DNA of 64,000 nt from JACDBZ01 sp036262075. GTDB taxonomy: Bacteria; Chloroflexota; Limnocylindria; QHBO01. Positions 54,371 through 62,813 of this stretch are shown one piece after another. Position 1 is the first letter of the stretch. Each line of letters starts with the position of its first letter. A program made the translations under genes and the position numbers. The notes beneath the pieces are model-generated. The model saw nothing but the letters and a program-made list of their open reading frames with translations, had not been told where the DNA came from and searched no databases. The DNA is taken from the NCBI GenBank assembly GCA_036262075.1, contig DATAJO010000022.1, forward strand, positions 1 through 64,000, read 5' to 3'.

Positions 54371-55343
54371 TCGCGATCGGGTTGATCGGGGAGCCGACGC
54401 CGCCGGTGATCGGCAGCGGGGCGGCCGTGAAGAAGAACTCGTAGCGGCCGTCGGCGGCGCAGTCGGCGGCCAGCCCCTCGAGGTCGAAGATCTCGCCCAT
54501 CAGCAGCCCCATCCCGACGATGAGGATGATGTGGAGCGGCTGGAACACGTCCGGGGTCTCGTTCGGCAGGACCTCGAGGCCCCAGGTGTCGGACGCCACC
54601 GCGGCGAGCTGCCGCTCGTGGATCCAGGGCGCCGTGTCGAGGGCGAGCCCCGGCGCCGATCCGCCGGCGTACGACCCCCACGAGCCGGCATCGCGGCACT
54701 GCGCCATCTGACCGGTGCGGACGAGGACGATGTCGCCGCGGCCGACGGTCACGCCCTGGGCCCGTTCGGCGGCCTCGAGATCCTCGACGTGGATCCGGTC
54801 GCCGGGCTCGAGCCACGGCACCCCCCGGGCGCGCGGCACGTCGAGCAGGACGCCCCGTCCCGCAACCTTGTCGCGGATGGCGGCGATGTCGTTGCGGACC
54901 GCCCCCTTGCTGCCGACGTCGGTCGCCGGGTAGCCGTTGTAGATCTTCCCGTCGAACACGATATGGCCGAGGGCGTCCCACTGCGTCCCGGACTGGAGCG
55001 GCATGATGATCATGTCGTCCGTGCCGCGGATGTGCCGGTCGCGACCGCCGTAAAAGTCGCGGACGGTCGTCCCGGTCACCGCTCCGTTGCCGTCGCGGAT
55101 CATGAGGTGGATCGGGTTGAAGCGCCCGAACCCACCGGTCTGTGGGCCGGTGTCGTCGACCGGGATGGCGAGCGAGAAGCTGCGCCCGTCGCGGATGAGG
55201 CCGGCGGCCACGACGACGTCGGCCGGCTCGATGTAGTTCAGCGTCCCGAGCTGGTCGTCCGGGCCCCAGCTTCCCCAGTTCGAGCAGTGCTCGAACAGCT
55301 GCCGGACGGTGTCGATGTCGGGCCGTTCAGGGATGGTGACGAT
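54363..55343 (-). CDS. Cyclase-family (kynurenine formamidase-like) hydrolase with apparent ATC start
   Basis: The 326-residue frame codes a cyclase/formamidase-like hydrolase with GTQWDALGHIVFDG (metal-binding), a DVPRARG segment and GDIVLVRTGQ. The N-terminus includes LFEHCSNWGSWGPDDQLGTL, conserved at the start of this family. AAGGAG (complement of 55351-55356) is seven bases before ATC at 55343, and family-like sequence (VTIPERPDIDTVRQL) begins right there. No in-frame ATG, GTG or TTG exists before the conserved part; the first, GTG 55211, would remove 44 residues including that motif. ATC initiation is therefore proposed. The substrate is unknown. Confidence 0.8.
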   Translation of the reverse strand: MVTIPERPDIDTVRQLFEHCSNWGSWGPDDQLGTLNYIEPADVVVAAGLIRDGRSFSLAIPVDDTGPQTGGFGRFNPIHLMIRDGNGAVTGTTVRDFYGGRDRHIRGTDDMIIMPLQSGTQWDALGHIVFDGKIYNGYPATDVGSKGAVRNDIAAIRDKVAGRGVLLDVPRARGVPWLEPGDRIHVEDLEAAERAQGVTVGRGDIVLVRTGQMAQCRDAGSWGSYAGGSAPGLALDTAPWIHERQLAAVASDTWGLEVLPNETPDVFQPLHIILIVGMGLLMGEIFDLEGLAADCAADGRYEFFFTAAPLPITGGVGSPINPIAIK

Positions 55344-55442
55344 GACTGAGCTCCTTCTCTGACGGTGAGCAGGCGCGGCTGCTGCTGGACGGGGAGAGGC
55401 TCGGCGACCATGGTAGCCGCCGCCGCTCGGCGATCGGAGCGC

Positions 55443-56090
55443 TCACGGCCGGCGCATCCGGTCGAGGTGCGGGATCGCGGACCGGTGCACCATGCCGATC
55501 CGCACCGGGATGCGCTCGATGCCGAGGATCCAGGCCATGGCGAACCGGTGGCGGCCGTTGATGCCGCGCACGAGCTCGCCGTCGGGGCCGATGTGCACGC
55601 CGATGCCGCCCAGCTCGCGGAAGGCGTTCGGCACCACCTCGTTCCGCGGCCGGACCCGGCCCTCGCGCTCGATCTCGCGGAAGACCTCGTCGAGCTGCGC
55701 GCAGCGGCGGATGACGTCCTCGCGCGTTCGCACGCCGTCGTGGTGCCCGAGGCGGGCGATCGTGCGGTCCATCATCTCGAACTCGCCCGTCTGCTCCCAC
55801 GGCAGGCCGTCGCGCCAGCGGGCGATCGCGCACGTGAGGACGGGATCCTCATCCAGCGGCCGTGCCCCCTCCGGCCAGTCGTCGCGCACGCGGCCCGAGC
55901 GCCAGATCGTTCCGTGCAGGCCGAACGTGCGCACGTCGCGCGGATCGATCCACAGGCGCTCGGCGAACCGCGGCGCCGACGGACCGTAGCGGGCTCGATT
56001 CCACCGGTCGAGCACGAAGGCGTGCACCGGCACGGCATATCGCGAGCGGTACACGGTCCGGACGCCGGGCAGGTCCTTGAAGTTCGGCAC
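55443..56090 (-). CDS. Hypothetical protein with ParB/sulfiredoxin-like C-terminal region
   Basis: The 215-residue protein contains VHIGPDGELVRGINGRHRFAM followed by AWILGIERIPVRIGMVHR, which resembles the G-x-x-R-x-x-A-x4-G-x3-IPV pattern of ParB-like nuclease/kinase folds found in sugar-polymer clusters. The N-terminal half is rich in Arg and Trp and unrecognised. GTG 56090 lies four bases after the stop of the ABC exporter gene; a TTG at 56114 is an alternative. Co-transcription with the exporter suggests a role in making or exporting a surface product. Confidence 0.6.
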   Translation of the reverse strand: MPNFKDLPGVRTVYRSRYAVPVHAFVLDRWNRARYGPSAPRFAERLWIDPRDVRTFGLHGTIWRSGRVRDDWPEGARPLDEDPVLTCAIARWRDGLPWEQTGEFEMMDRTIARLGHHDGVRTREDVIRRCAQLDEVFREIEREGRVRPRNEVVPNAFRELGGIGVHIGPDGELVRGINGRHRFAMAWILGIERIPVRIGMVHRSAIPHLDRMRRP

Positions 56091-56094
56091 GGCG

Positions 56095-57906
56095 TCAGTC
56101 GACGACGCCGGCAAGACGACGGAACAGCGGGCTCGTCTCGAGCAGCTGGTCGTACGTCCCTTCGGCCCCGATCCGTCCCCGGTCCACGACCATGATGCGG
56201 TCCGCGTCCCGGACGGTCGTGATCCGGTGCGCCACGCTCAGCAGCGTACGCCCCGTCTTCAGCGCCTGGATGGCCGCCGCCAGCGCGGCCTCGGTCGCCG
56301 CGTCCAGTGCCGAGGTGCCCTCGTCGAAGATGATGACCGATGGCTCCCGATAGAGGGCCCGGGCCACCGCGACGCGCTGGCGTTGGCCGCCGGACAGGCG
56401 CACGCCGCGCTCTCCGACGATCGTGTCGAGACCCTCGGGAAGCTGGCTGATGACATCGGTGAGCTGGGCACGCTCGACGGCTCGCTGCAGGAGCTCGTCG
56501 TCGATCTCCTCGTCACCGATGCCCAGCGCGATGTTCCGGCGGATGGTGTCATCGATGAGGAAGACGTGCTGCGACACGACGCCCAGCTCCGCGAACCACC
56601 ATCCCGGATGCTCGTCCAGGGGCCGCCCGTCGACGCAGACCGATCCGGACGTGGGCTGGAGCAGTCCCGCGACGAGGTCGATCAGGGTGCTCTTGCCGCC
56701 GCCGGTCGGACCACAGATGCCGATGAACTCGCCCCGCCTGATGGTGAGGTCCACGTTTCGGAGCGCCGGCTTGAGGCCCTCCCCGTACGAGAAGCTCACG
56801 CCGCGAAGCTCGATCGCCTCCTTCAGCGCCGTGCCCCCGTCCGACGCGGTTTGACGCCGACGCCACGCGGCAAGGGCGTCGTCGACGCGTGCTCGATCCT
56901 CGATGAGGTTCTCGATGATCGCCTCGCCGAAGCGGACGTCGTTGAGGCCCTGCACGATCTTGCGAAGGGATGGCTGCAGGCGCAGCCCGGCATAGGCGAA
57001 CACGCCGACGGTCGCCACCGCCGACTGCTGGCTCTGGCCGCTGAGAATCGCGATGGCCAGGATCAGGGCGATGACGATGACGACCCCGGTCTCGATCATC
57101 GTGCGTGGGATGTTCGACAGGCCGAGCCGCCGGTAGTCCGCACGGGCCATTGCCTTGCGGTGGCGGGCGAAGTAGCGGGCGAACTCGTCCTCGCGGCCGA
57201 GCAGGCGGATGTCCCGCAGGCCGCCGATCGCCTGCTGCATGGCCAGGAGCGCGCCGCGCCGCCCCTCCTGGGAGCTCCGGCCGAGGCGCTTGAGGCGTGG
57301 CTGAACGAAGGCCTGCAGGATCCAGATCAGCGGGGTCAGGGTCACGAGCGCGACGAGCGCCGACGCGGGCGCCACGACGAGCATGAGGACGATCATGCCG
57401 GCGACGAGGATCGACTCGGTGATGACGTCGAGCGCAGGCCGGATGACCTGGTTGACGAGGTTGTGGACCGAGTCGAATGCGTTCCGGATGAGCTCCGACG
57501 AGTTCACCCGGGTGTAGGCCAGGTACGGCATCGCCAGGTAGCCACGGACGAGGTGGGTCGAGAGCCGGGCTCCGGCGTTGTGGACCGTGCGCGCCATGAC
57601 GTAGTGCTGGCCGACGATGATCGCCGCCCGGAGGAGGAAGAACGCGACGACCAGCCCAGCGACCGCCAGCTGCAGCTCCTCGAGCGTCAACGATGGGAAG
57701 CGCTCGAGCAGGTTGCCGACGACGGGGAGGCTGACCTCCTCCGGGCTGTCGGAGACGAGGCCGAGGAGGATGAAGATCAGCGCCGCTCCTCCGGCCTCGA
57801 CGAGGGCGACGGCCAGCGCGATCGCCAGCAGCGTCAGCCATCGGCTCATCGGCGTCGGCGCCAGCAGCTCGAGCGTACGCCGAACCGCGCGTACGAAGCT
57901 CAGCAT
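56095..57906 (-). CDS. ABC exporter, fused permease and ATPase
   Basis: The 603-residue protein has six transmembrane helices in its first 310 residues and a C-terminal ATPase with GICGPTGGGKSTLIDLVAG (Walker A, K405), signature VRLSGGQRQRVAVARAL, Walker B SVIIFDEGTSALD and the switch His in LSVAHRITTV. Such half-transporters act as homodimers that export lipids, glycans or peptides (MsbA/PglK-like). ATG 57906 is preceded by GGAGGGG; a GTG at 57921 is inside that SD. Next to glycosyltransferases and an O-antigen ligase, a flippase role for a lipid-linked glycan is plausible. Confidence 0.9.
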   Translation of the reverse strand: MLSFVRAVRRTLELLAPTPMSRWLTLLAIALAVALVEAGGAALIFILLGLVSDSPEEVSLPVVGNLLERFPSLTLEELQLAVAGLVVAFFLLRAAIIVGQHYVMARTVHNAGARLSTHLVRGYLAMPYLAYTRVNSSELIRNAFDSVHNLVNQVIRPALDVITESILVAGMIVLMLVVAPASALVALVTLTPLIWILQAFVQPRLKRLGRSSQEGRRGALLAMQQAIGGLRDIRLLGREDEFARYFARHRKAMARADYRRLGLSNIPRTMIETGVVIVIALILAIAILSGQSQQSAVATVGVFAYAGLRLQPSLRKIVQGLNDVRFGEAIIENLIEDRARVDDALAAWRRRQTASDGGTALKEAIELRGVSFSYGEGLKPALRNVDLTIRRGEFIGICGPTGGGKSTLIDLVAGLLQPTSGSVCVDGRPLDEHPGWWFAELGVVSQHVFLIDDTIRRNIALGIGDEEIDDELLQRAVERAQLTDVISQLPEGLDTIVGERGVRLSGGQRQRVAVARALYREPSVIIFDEGTSALDAATEAALAAAIQALKTGRTLLSVAHRITTVRDADRIMVVDRGRIGAEGTYDQLLETSPLFRRLAGVVD

Positions 57907-58017
57907 GGCCGGCCCCTCCACAGCACCCCGGTCCGCCGGGAGCGTCTCCCCTCGTGACCGCCGGATGCCGCCGTCATGGGATCGGGTCGGGCCGAACGGC
58001 CCGGCCCGACGACGACG

Positions 58018-59712
58018 TCACAGCTCGCGGTCGCGGACTCGATCGTACCGGGTCACCGGCGCCATCGCCTGGCGGTCGATGACCGCGTCGATGATCGTCG
58101 GGCCGCGACGCTCGAGGCCCTCGGCGAACGCCCGGCGGAAGTCGGCGACGTTCGTGACGCGGGTCCCGAAGGCACCGAAGGCGCGGGCCACCTGCCCGTA
58201 GTCGACGTCGCAGAACTCGTCGACCGCGAGGACGACGTGCCCGTACAGGTGGTTCTGCACATGCTCCTCGAACGCCAGCGTGCTGTTGTTGAGCACCACG
58301 ACCACGACCGGCAGGTTGTGCCGCATGGCGGTCTCGATATCGGCGATGTGATAGCCGATGCCGCCGTCGCCGGTGATGCACACCACCTGGCGGTCCGGCC
58401 GCGCCATCTGCGCGCCCATCGAGGCCGGGAACGCCCAGCCCAGCGATCCGTCGGCTCGGATGAACTGCCGGCCGGCCTGCTTGACCTCGGACAGGGCACC
58501 GCCCCACGCGGCCGAGTAGCCGGTATCGGCGACGAGGATCCCGTCGGGGGAGAGCATCTCGTCCACGACCGCCATGATTGCCTCGGGCCGCATCGGCCCA
58601 CCGTCGTTGCCGTCGCGGCCGGCGAGCTCGTCGCGGGTGGCCTGCCAGGCGGCGCGGGCGCGCGCCAGCGCCTCGCGGTTGGCATCGGCCTCCGGCGAGG
58701 GCTGCGCGTCATGGCGCACCGCCGCGCCGTACAGCGCCTCGAGGAACGTGCTGGCATCGGCGAGGATGCCGTGGCGGGCCTCGAAGTTCAGGCCGATGGC
58801 GTCCGGGTCGACCGAGACATGGATGAGCTCCGCCTTCGGGCCGATGAGCTTGTACGAATCGGTGACGAGCCCGCCGAGGCCGGTGCCGACGGCGAGGACG
58901 ACGTCGGCGTTGGCGACCGCCTCGTTGGCGTACTTGCGCGAGTAGCGGCCGACGGTCCCGAGCGCCAGCTCGTGCGTCTCGGGCAGGCTGCCCTTGCCGC
59001 CGGAGCTCGTGGCGACCGGGATGCCGAGGCGCTCGGCGACCGCCTTGAGGCAGTCGTAGGCCTGCGACTGGTGGACGCCGGTGCCGGCCAGGATGACCGG
59101 GCGGCTGGCCGACAGGAGCGTGTCGAGCACGGACTCCACGTCACGCGACGCCGGGGCCGGCCGGGTCAGCGGCAGGCTGAGCGGCTCGCGAGCTGCCGGC
59201 TCGACGTACTCGGGCAGCTCCTGCTCGAAGATGTCACCCGGGATGCCGAGGTAGACCGGGCCCGGCGTGCCGTTCAGCGCGCGGCGGAACGCCTGTCGCA
59301 GCAGGCGCGGCACGTGCTTGGCGTCCGAGGCCTCCGCGCCCCACTTCGTGGTCGAGGAGAACATCGGCACCTGGTCGAGCTCCTGGTACTCCTTGCGGAA
59401 GCGCTCGGTGCGGCGCATGGCCGACACGAGCGCCACCACCGGGCTCGACGACCACAGCGGCTCGGCCAGCGCGCCGGCCACGTTCGCTGCACCCGGACCG
59501 TAGGCGCCGTACGTCAGGGCCGGACGGTTGAGGATGCGCGCGTAGGCATCGGCCATGTAGACGGCAGCGCCCTCGCTGCGGGCGAGCACCTGGCGGATGC
59601 CGACCTCCTCGAGGGCGATCCACAGCGAGTTGTCGCGTCCCGTCATGAGGAAGAGGTGGTCGATGCCGAGGGCACGCAGCTCGTGGGCCACGGCATGAGC
59701 GACGGTAGCGAT
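58018..59712 (-). CDS. Thiamine-pyrophosphate enzyme (acetolactate-synthase-like), apparent ATC start
   Basis: The 564-residue enzyme has three ThDP domains: ATVAHAVAHELRALGIDHLF at the start, the catalytic Glu in EGAAVYMADAYARI, a central FAD/NAD-fold domain (ILAGTGVHQSQAYDCLKAV), and the TPP motif CITGDGGIGYHIADIETAMR ending in VLNN. It is a decarboxylase or carboligase of unknown 2-oxo acid. AAGGGAG (complement of 59719-59725) ends six bases before ATC 59712, where family alignment begins. An in-frame GTG at 59769 would add 19 residues not typical of the family and has no SD. ATC is the proposed start. Confidence 0.85.
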   Translation of the reverse strand: MATVAHAVAHELRALGIDHLFLMTGRDNSLWIALEEVGIRQVLARSEGAAVYMADAYARILNRPALTYGAYGPGAANVAGALAEPLWSSSPVVALVSAMRRTERFRKEYQELDQVPMFSSTTKWGAEASDAKHVPRLLRQAFRRALNGTPGPVYLGIPGDIFEQELPEYVEPAAREPLSLPLTRPAPASRDVESVLDTLLSASRPVILAGTGVHQSQAYDCLKAVAERLGIPVATSSGGKGSLPETHELALGTVGRYSRKYANEAVANADVVLAVGTGLGGLVTDSYKLIGPKAELIHVSVDPDAIGLNFEARHGILADASTFLEALYGAAVRHDAQPSPEADANREALARARAAWQATRDELAGRDGNDGGPMRPEAIMAVVDEMLSPDGILVADTGYSAAWGGALSEVKQAGRQFIRADGSLGWAFPASMGAQMARPDRQVVCITGDGGIGYHIADIETAMRHNLPVVVVVLNNSTLAFEEHVQNHLYGHVVLAVDEFCDVDYGQVARAFGAFGTRVTNVADFRRAFAEGLERRGPTIIDAVIDRQAMAPVTRYDRVRDREL

Positions 59713-59927
59713 GACGGTCTCCCTTCGGGTAACAGACGGATGAAAGCCTTGGAAGATGAGCCTCGCCACAAGAGCACGGGCCGCGGGGATGAGTCAATAG
59801 TACCGTTGCATCCGCACACCGGAATAGCCCGCGAACGGTCGGTGGAGTGTGGTTGGGGGCACAGATCCTGCCGATGGTCATGGCCCGCTCCGGCATGACG
59901 CGACGACGCCGACCCGGACCCGTGGGT

Positions 59928-59948
59928 ACCTCCGTACCGGCCGGAGGT
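59928..59948 (-). terminator. Possible terminator after the CMD gene
   Basis: ACCTCCG (59928-59934) and CGGAGGT (59942-59948) form a 7-bp hairpin with a seven-base loop that touches the last base of the CMD stop codon. The 235-base gap to the TPP gene otherwise holds a possible TACTAT promoter and a leader for that gene. Confidence 0.35.
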
Positions 59949-60481
59949 CAGTCCCAGCCGAGGCCGTTGAGCGTCAGCGAGATCAGCGAGTAGTAGCCGA
60001 CGAGGACGGTCAGCTCGATGACGCCGTCGCGTCCCAGCGCCGCCAGCGCGGCCTCGCGCAGCTCGTCGCCGACGTGGCCCGTCTCCGCCAGCTCGGCGGC
60101 ATAGCGGCAGGCGGTTCCCTGCGGCTCGGGCATGGCGGCGAAGCCGTCACCGGCGTCGACGCTGCCGATGATCTCGTCGTCGATCCCGGCCCGCCGGGCG
60201 TGCGGCTCGTGGGCGCGGTGGACGTACGTCGAGCCCCAGCGTCGGGCGACGACGAGGATCACGGTCTCGGCAAGCCCGCGGTCGAGGATGCCTTCGTAGC
60301 GCAGGTGCGCGCCGAGCGCCTGGACCCGATCGGCGAGGACGGGAAGGTGGAGGAGGGTGATGAACGGGCCGGGCACGCGGCCGCGGGTCCCGGCGATCCG
60401 GTCGGCGACCTCGCGCTGCTCGGCGCTCAGGGCGTCGAGGTCGACCGGCGGGATGCGATCGTTGGGCGGGTACGGGTTCAC
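59948..60481 (-). CDS. Carboxymuconolactone decarboxylase (CMD)-family protein
   Basis: The 177-residue protein has a CMD/AhpD-like helical domain: ETVILVVARRWGSTYVHRAHEPHARRAGIDDEIIGSV and DELREAALAALGRDGVIELTVLVGYY. The AhpD C-x-x-C pair is absent, so it is not a peroxidase of that type. GTG 60481 overlaps the TGA of the GT2 gene (GTGA). With the cyclase and TPP enzyme it resembles parts of aromatic or keto-acid pathways, but the substrate is unknown. Confidence 0.83.
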   Translation of the reverse strand: MNPYPPNDRIPPVDLDALSAEQREVADRIAGTRGRVPGPFITLLHLPVLADRVQALGAHLRYEGILDRGLAETVILVVARRWGSTYVHRAHEPHARRAGIDDEIIGSVDAGDGFAAMPEPQGTACRYAAELAETGHVGDELREAALAALGRDGVIELTVLVGYYSLISLTLNGLGWD

Positions 60482-61308
60482 GACGGGTCGCCCGGGTGCC
60501 GCGGGCCGTCGTAGTCGTATCGGCTGGCGCGGTGGACGCGGCCGGTCCGGTCCGCGGCACGCTCGGATACCGGCAGCACACGCAGGTTATAGCGCAGCCG
60601 GTAGACGTAGTAGCGGGCGATGCGCCCCCAGCCGCCGCGGTACACGCGGCCCGATGTCAGGGCCCGCAGGTTGCGCCGCCCGTCGTAGGCCATGCGCCCG
60701 CCGAGCGCCTTGACGACGGGCCCGACGTTGAGGTCGTCGGCGAGCATGCCGCGCTCGTACGCGTCGAGCAGGACCTCGCGACGGATGGCGTAGTTGCTGC
60801 CGCGGGCGGTCGGGACGCGGAAGATCACGCGCTTCGCCCAGCGCGCGGCGTGGTGGACGGCCATGCTGGCCCGCACCGACAGCGATCGCGGCAGGTCGTA
60901 GTGGCCCACGCCGGTGTAGGCGAGGTCGTAGCCGGCGGCCATGCGATCGGCGTACCAGGCGAGGAGTGCGGCCGCATCGGGGACGCGGACGTCGGCATCG
61001 AAATGGACGGTGGCCGATGATCGCGCGCGGCGCGCGCCCGGGATGCGGGCCGCGAACGAGATGACCTCGCCCGGCCGGACGTCGACGGTCGGGATGCGCA
61101 GCACGGTGGCGCCGGTGGCCTCGATCTCGGCGAGCCGCGCGGGCGGGTCGTCGGGCGGGAAGTTGTTGGCGACCACGATGCGCTCGACCGTGGCCGGACC
61201 GCGATAGGCGGCGAGGTCCCCGAGCAGGGTGAGCGCATTGTCGATGTCGACCTGGGCGTTGAGGGGCACGATCACCGACAGCGTCGGCTCGGGCGTCGGA
61301 CCGGACAT
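60478..61308 (-). CDS. GT2-family glycosyltransferase
   Basis: The 276-residue protein has a GT-A fold: TLSVIVPLNAQVDIDNALTLL, ERIVVANNFPPDD, the metal site VHFDADVRVPD (D-A-D), and a later RGSNYAIRREVLLDAYERG. No membrane helices are seen, although a basic C-terminus (RIARYYVYRLRYNLRVLP) may attach to the membrane. It would add one sugar to a lipid carrier or polymer. The ATG at 61308 lies eight bases after CATGCT (complement of 61317-61322), a weak leaderless-type signal. It is first in the minus-strand set running to 54363. Confidence 0.88.
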   Translation of the reverse strand: MSGPTPEPTLSVIVPLNAQVDIDNALTLLGDLAAYRGPATVERIVVANNFPPDDPPARLAEIEATGATVLRIPTVDVRPGEVISFAARIPGARRARSSATVHFDADVRVPDAAALLAWYADRMAAGYDLAYTGVGHYDLPRSLSVRASMAVHHAARWAKRVIFRVPTARGSNYAIRREVLLDAYERGMLADDLNVGPVVKALGGRMAYDGRRNLRALTSGRVYRGGWGRIARYYVYRLRYNLRVLPVSERAADRTGRVHRASRYDYDGPRHPGDPS

Positions 61309-61397
61309 GGGGCGCGAGCATGGCCGAACGATGGGAGGCCGTCAATGCGACCACCGGGCCGATGCGCGCCGCGCTGGCAGGCCGCCCGAGGGCGGCG

Positions 61398-61403
61398 TAG
61401 ACT
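61398..61403 (+). promoter_or_regulatory. Candidate -10 for the secreted toroid protein
   Basis: TAGACT, the same hexamer that precedes lhr and the gene at 50158, lies 30 bases before GTG 61434. A weak -35 (TGGCAG, 61375-61380) is 17 bases upstream. Confidence 0.35.
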
Positions 61404-61433
61404 CCAGCGAGCTACCGGAAGGTCTCCTGAGCC

Positions 61434-62813
61434 GTGCCCCAGACCCCATCGCCGACGCCCAACCCGTCTGCGCCCGATGCGAGCGTCGACCCGGGTTCAC
61501 GACGGTCGTGGATCGGCCGACCGCTGACCGTCCTTCTCGTCCTCGCCCTGACCCTGTCGCAGCTCGGCGCCGATCGGCCCGCGCCCGCACCCGGCCGCGG
61601 ATCGGCCGGCTCGTTCTCGCCGGCGGGCTCGGTCGGCGGCTTCGTGTTCGACGGCTCGCGCATCGGGTATCCGTTCGAGGACGAGGTGGCCGTCCTGCCG
61701 CCGAGTGCCGAGCCGCGGCCATCGACTGACGCGACGACCGCGACGCCCGCGCCGACGGCGCCCCCGGCCACTCCGCCGCCGGCTCCCACGCCGCCCCCGG
61801 CCACGCCGGCCCCGCCTCCTCCTCCGCCGCCCGCCGCCACCGCCGGCGTCTGGATCGGCCTCGGCGATCTCCGGAACCTGCCGACGTCAGGGGCGGCCTG
61901 GAACAGCATCGTCGACTGGGCCGAGCAGGCCGACACGGACGGCAACGTCAGCGACCAGGACTCGAACCACGACCAGGCCACGCTCGCGGCGGCGCTGTAC
62001 GCGGCTCGGACCGGGCAGGGGCGCGAGCGTGCGATCGCGGCGCTGGAGAGCGCGATCGGCACCGAGCAGGGCGGCGACCGTCGGTGGCTGGAGGTCGGGC
62101 GCAACCTGCTCGGCTACATCATCGCCGCCGATGTGCTCGGCATCCGTTCCGGACCGGTCTACGATTGGCTCGCCTCCTTCCGCACGATGCGCCTGCGGCA
62201 CAACAACAGTGGCGAGCTCATCACCCTCCGCCAGTCCGCCTGGAGCTCAGGGTCGAACGCATCGGCCCAGGAGGGCGCCGTCGCGACCGCGCTGGCGGTC
62301 TACCTCGGCGACCAGGAGCTGCTCCAGTGGAGCTGGAACGCCTTCCGACGCTACGCGGGCGACCGCACGAGCCCCCACCGGATCACGAGTAACAGCGACG
62401 CCTGGCAGGCGGTTCCGTCGGATCCGGTGGGCATCCAGAACTCGGGTGCCAAGAAGGACGGGTGCTCGATCGACGGAGCAATCAGCAACGACATGAGCCG
62501 CGGCGGCGACGACGTGTGCGACCCGGGCTACACGCAGTACCCGTGGGTCGGCCTCGAGGGCGCCGTCCCGGCCGCGATGATCCTCAGCCGCCAGGGGTTC
62601 CCCGCCTGGGACGTGTCGGATCGTGCCCTTCGCCGCGCGGCGGTGTACCTGCACAGCCTCGTGGACGTCACCGGGGAGGGGGAGTGGTACGACGCCGATC
62701 GGGCCGCGGACATCAAGCACCTGCTGAACCGGCGGTACGGCCTCGGCTATCCGGTCCGGTACCCCGTCGGCGGCGGTCGGACCGTGGGCTTCACCGACTG
62801 GACCCACCCCTAG
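61434..62813 (+). CDS. Secreted protein with alpha/alpha-toroid-like domain
   Basis: The 459-residue precursor has a signal/anchor segment (LTVLLVLALTLSQLGADRPA), a Pro/Thr/Ala linker near 95-135, and a helical domain. That domain contains DLRNLPTSGAAWNSIVDWAEQ, DQDSNHDQATLAAALYAAR, WLEVGRNLLGYIIAADVLGI and SNASAQEGAVATALAVYLGD. Periodic helices with Asn-His and Tyr residues resemble alginate-lyase-like toroids, so a polysaccharide lyase or hydrolase for the local surface polymer is inferred. Two Cys flank GCSIDGAISNDMSRGGDDVC. The GTG start lacks a strong SD. Its stop overlaps the convergent ligase gene. Confidence 0.78.
   Translation: MPQTPSPTPNPSAPDASVDPGSRRSWIGRPLTVLLVLALTLSQLGADRPAPAPGRGSAGSFSPAGSVGGFVFDGSRIGYPFEDEVAVLPPSAEPRPSTDATTATPAPTAPPATPPPAPTPPPATPAPPPPPPPAATAGVWIGLGDLRNLPTSGAAWNSIVDWAEQADTDGNVSDQDSNHDQATLAAALYAARTGQGRERAIAALESAIGTEQGGDRRWLEVGRNLLGYIIAADVLGIRSGPVYDWLASFRTMRLRHNNSGELITLRQSAWSSGSNASAQEGAVATALAVYLGDQELLQWSWNAFRRYAGDRTSPHRITSNSDAWQAVPSDPVGIQNSGAKKDGCSIDGAISNDMSRGGDDVCDPGYTQYPWVGLEGAVPAAMILSRQGFPAWDVSDRALRRAAVYLHSLVDVTGEGEWYDADRAADIKHLLNRRYGLGYPVRYPVGGGRTVGFTDWTHP

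Noticed and set aside
55078..55211. GTG 55211 as the true start of the cyclase gene
   Set aside because: It would remove 44 residues of family-conserved sequence that lie after a perfect SD.
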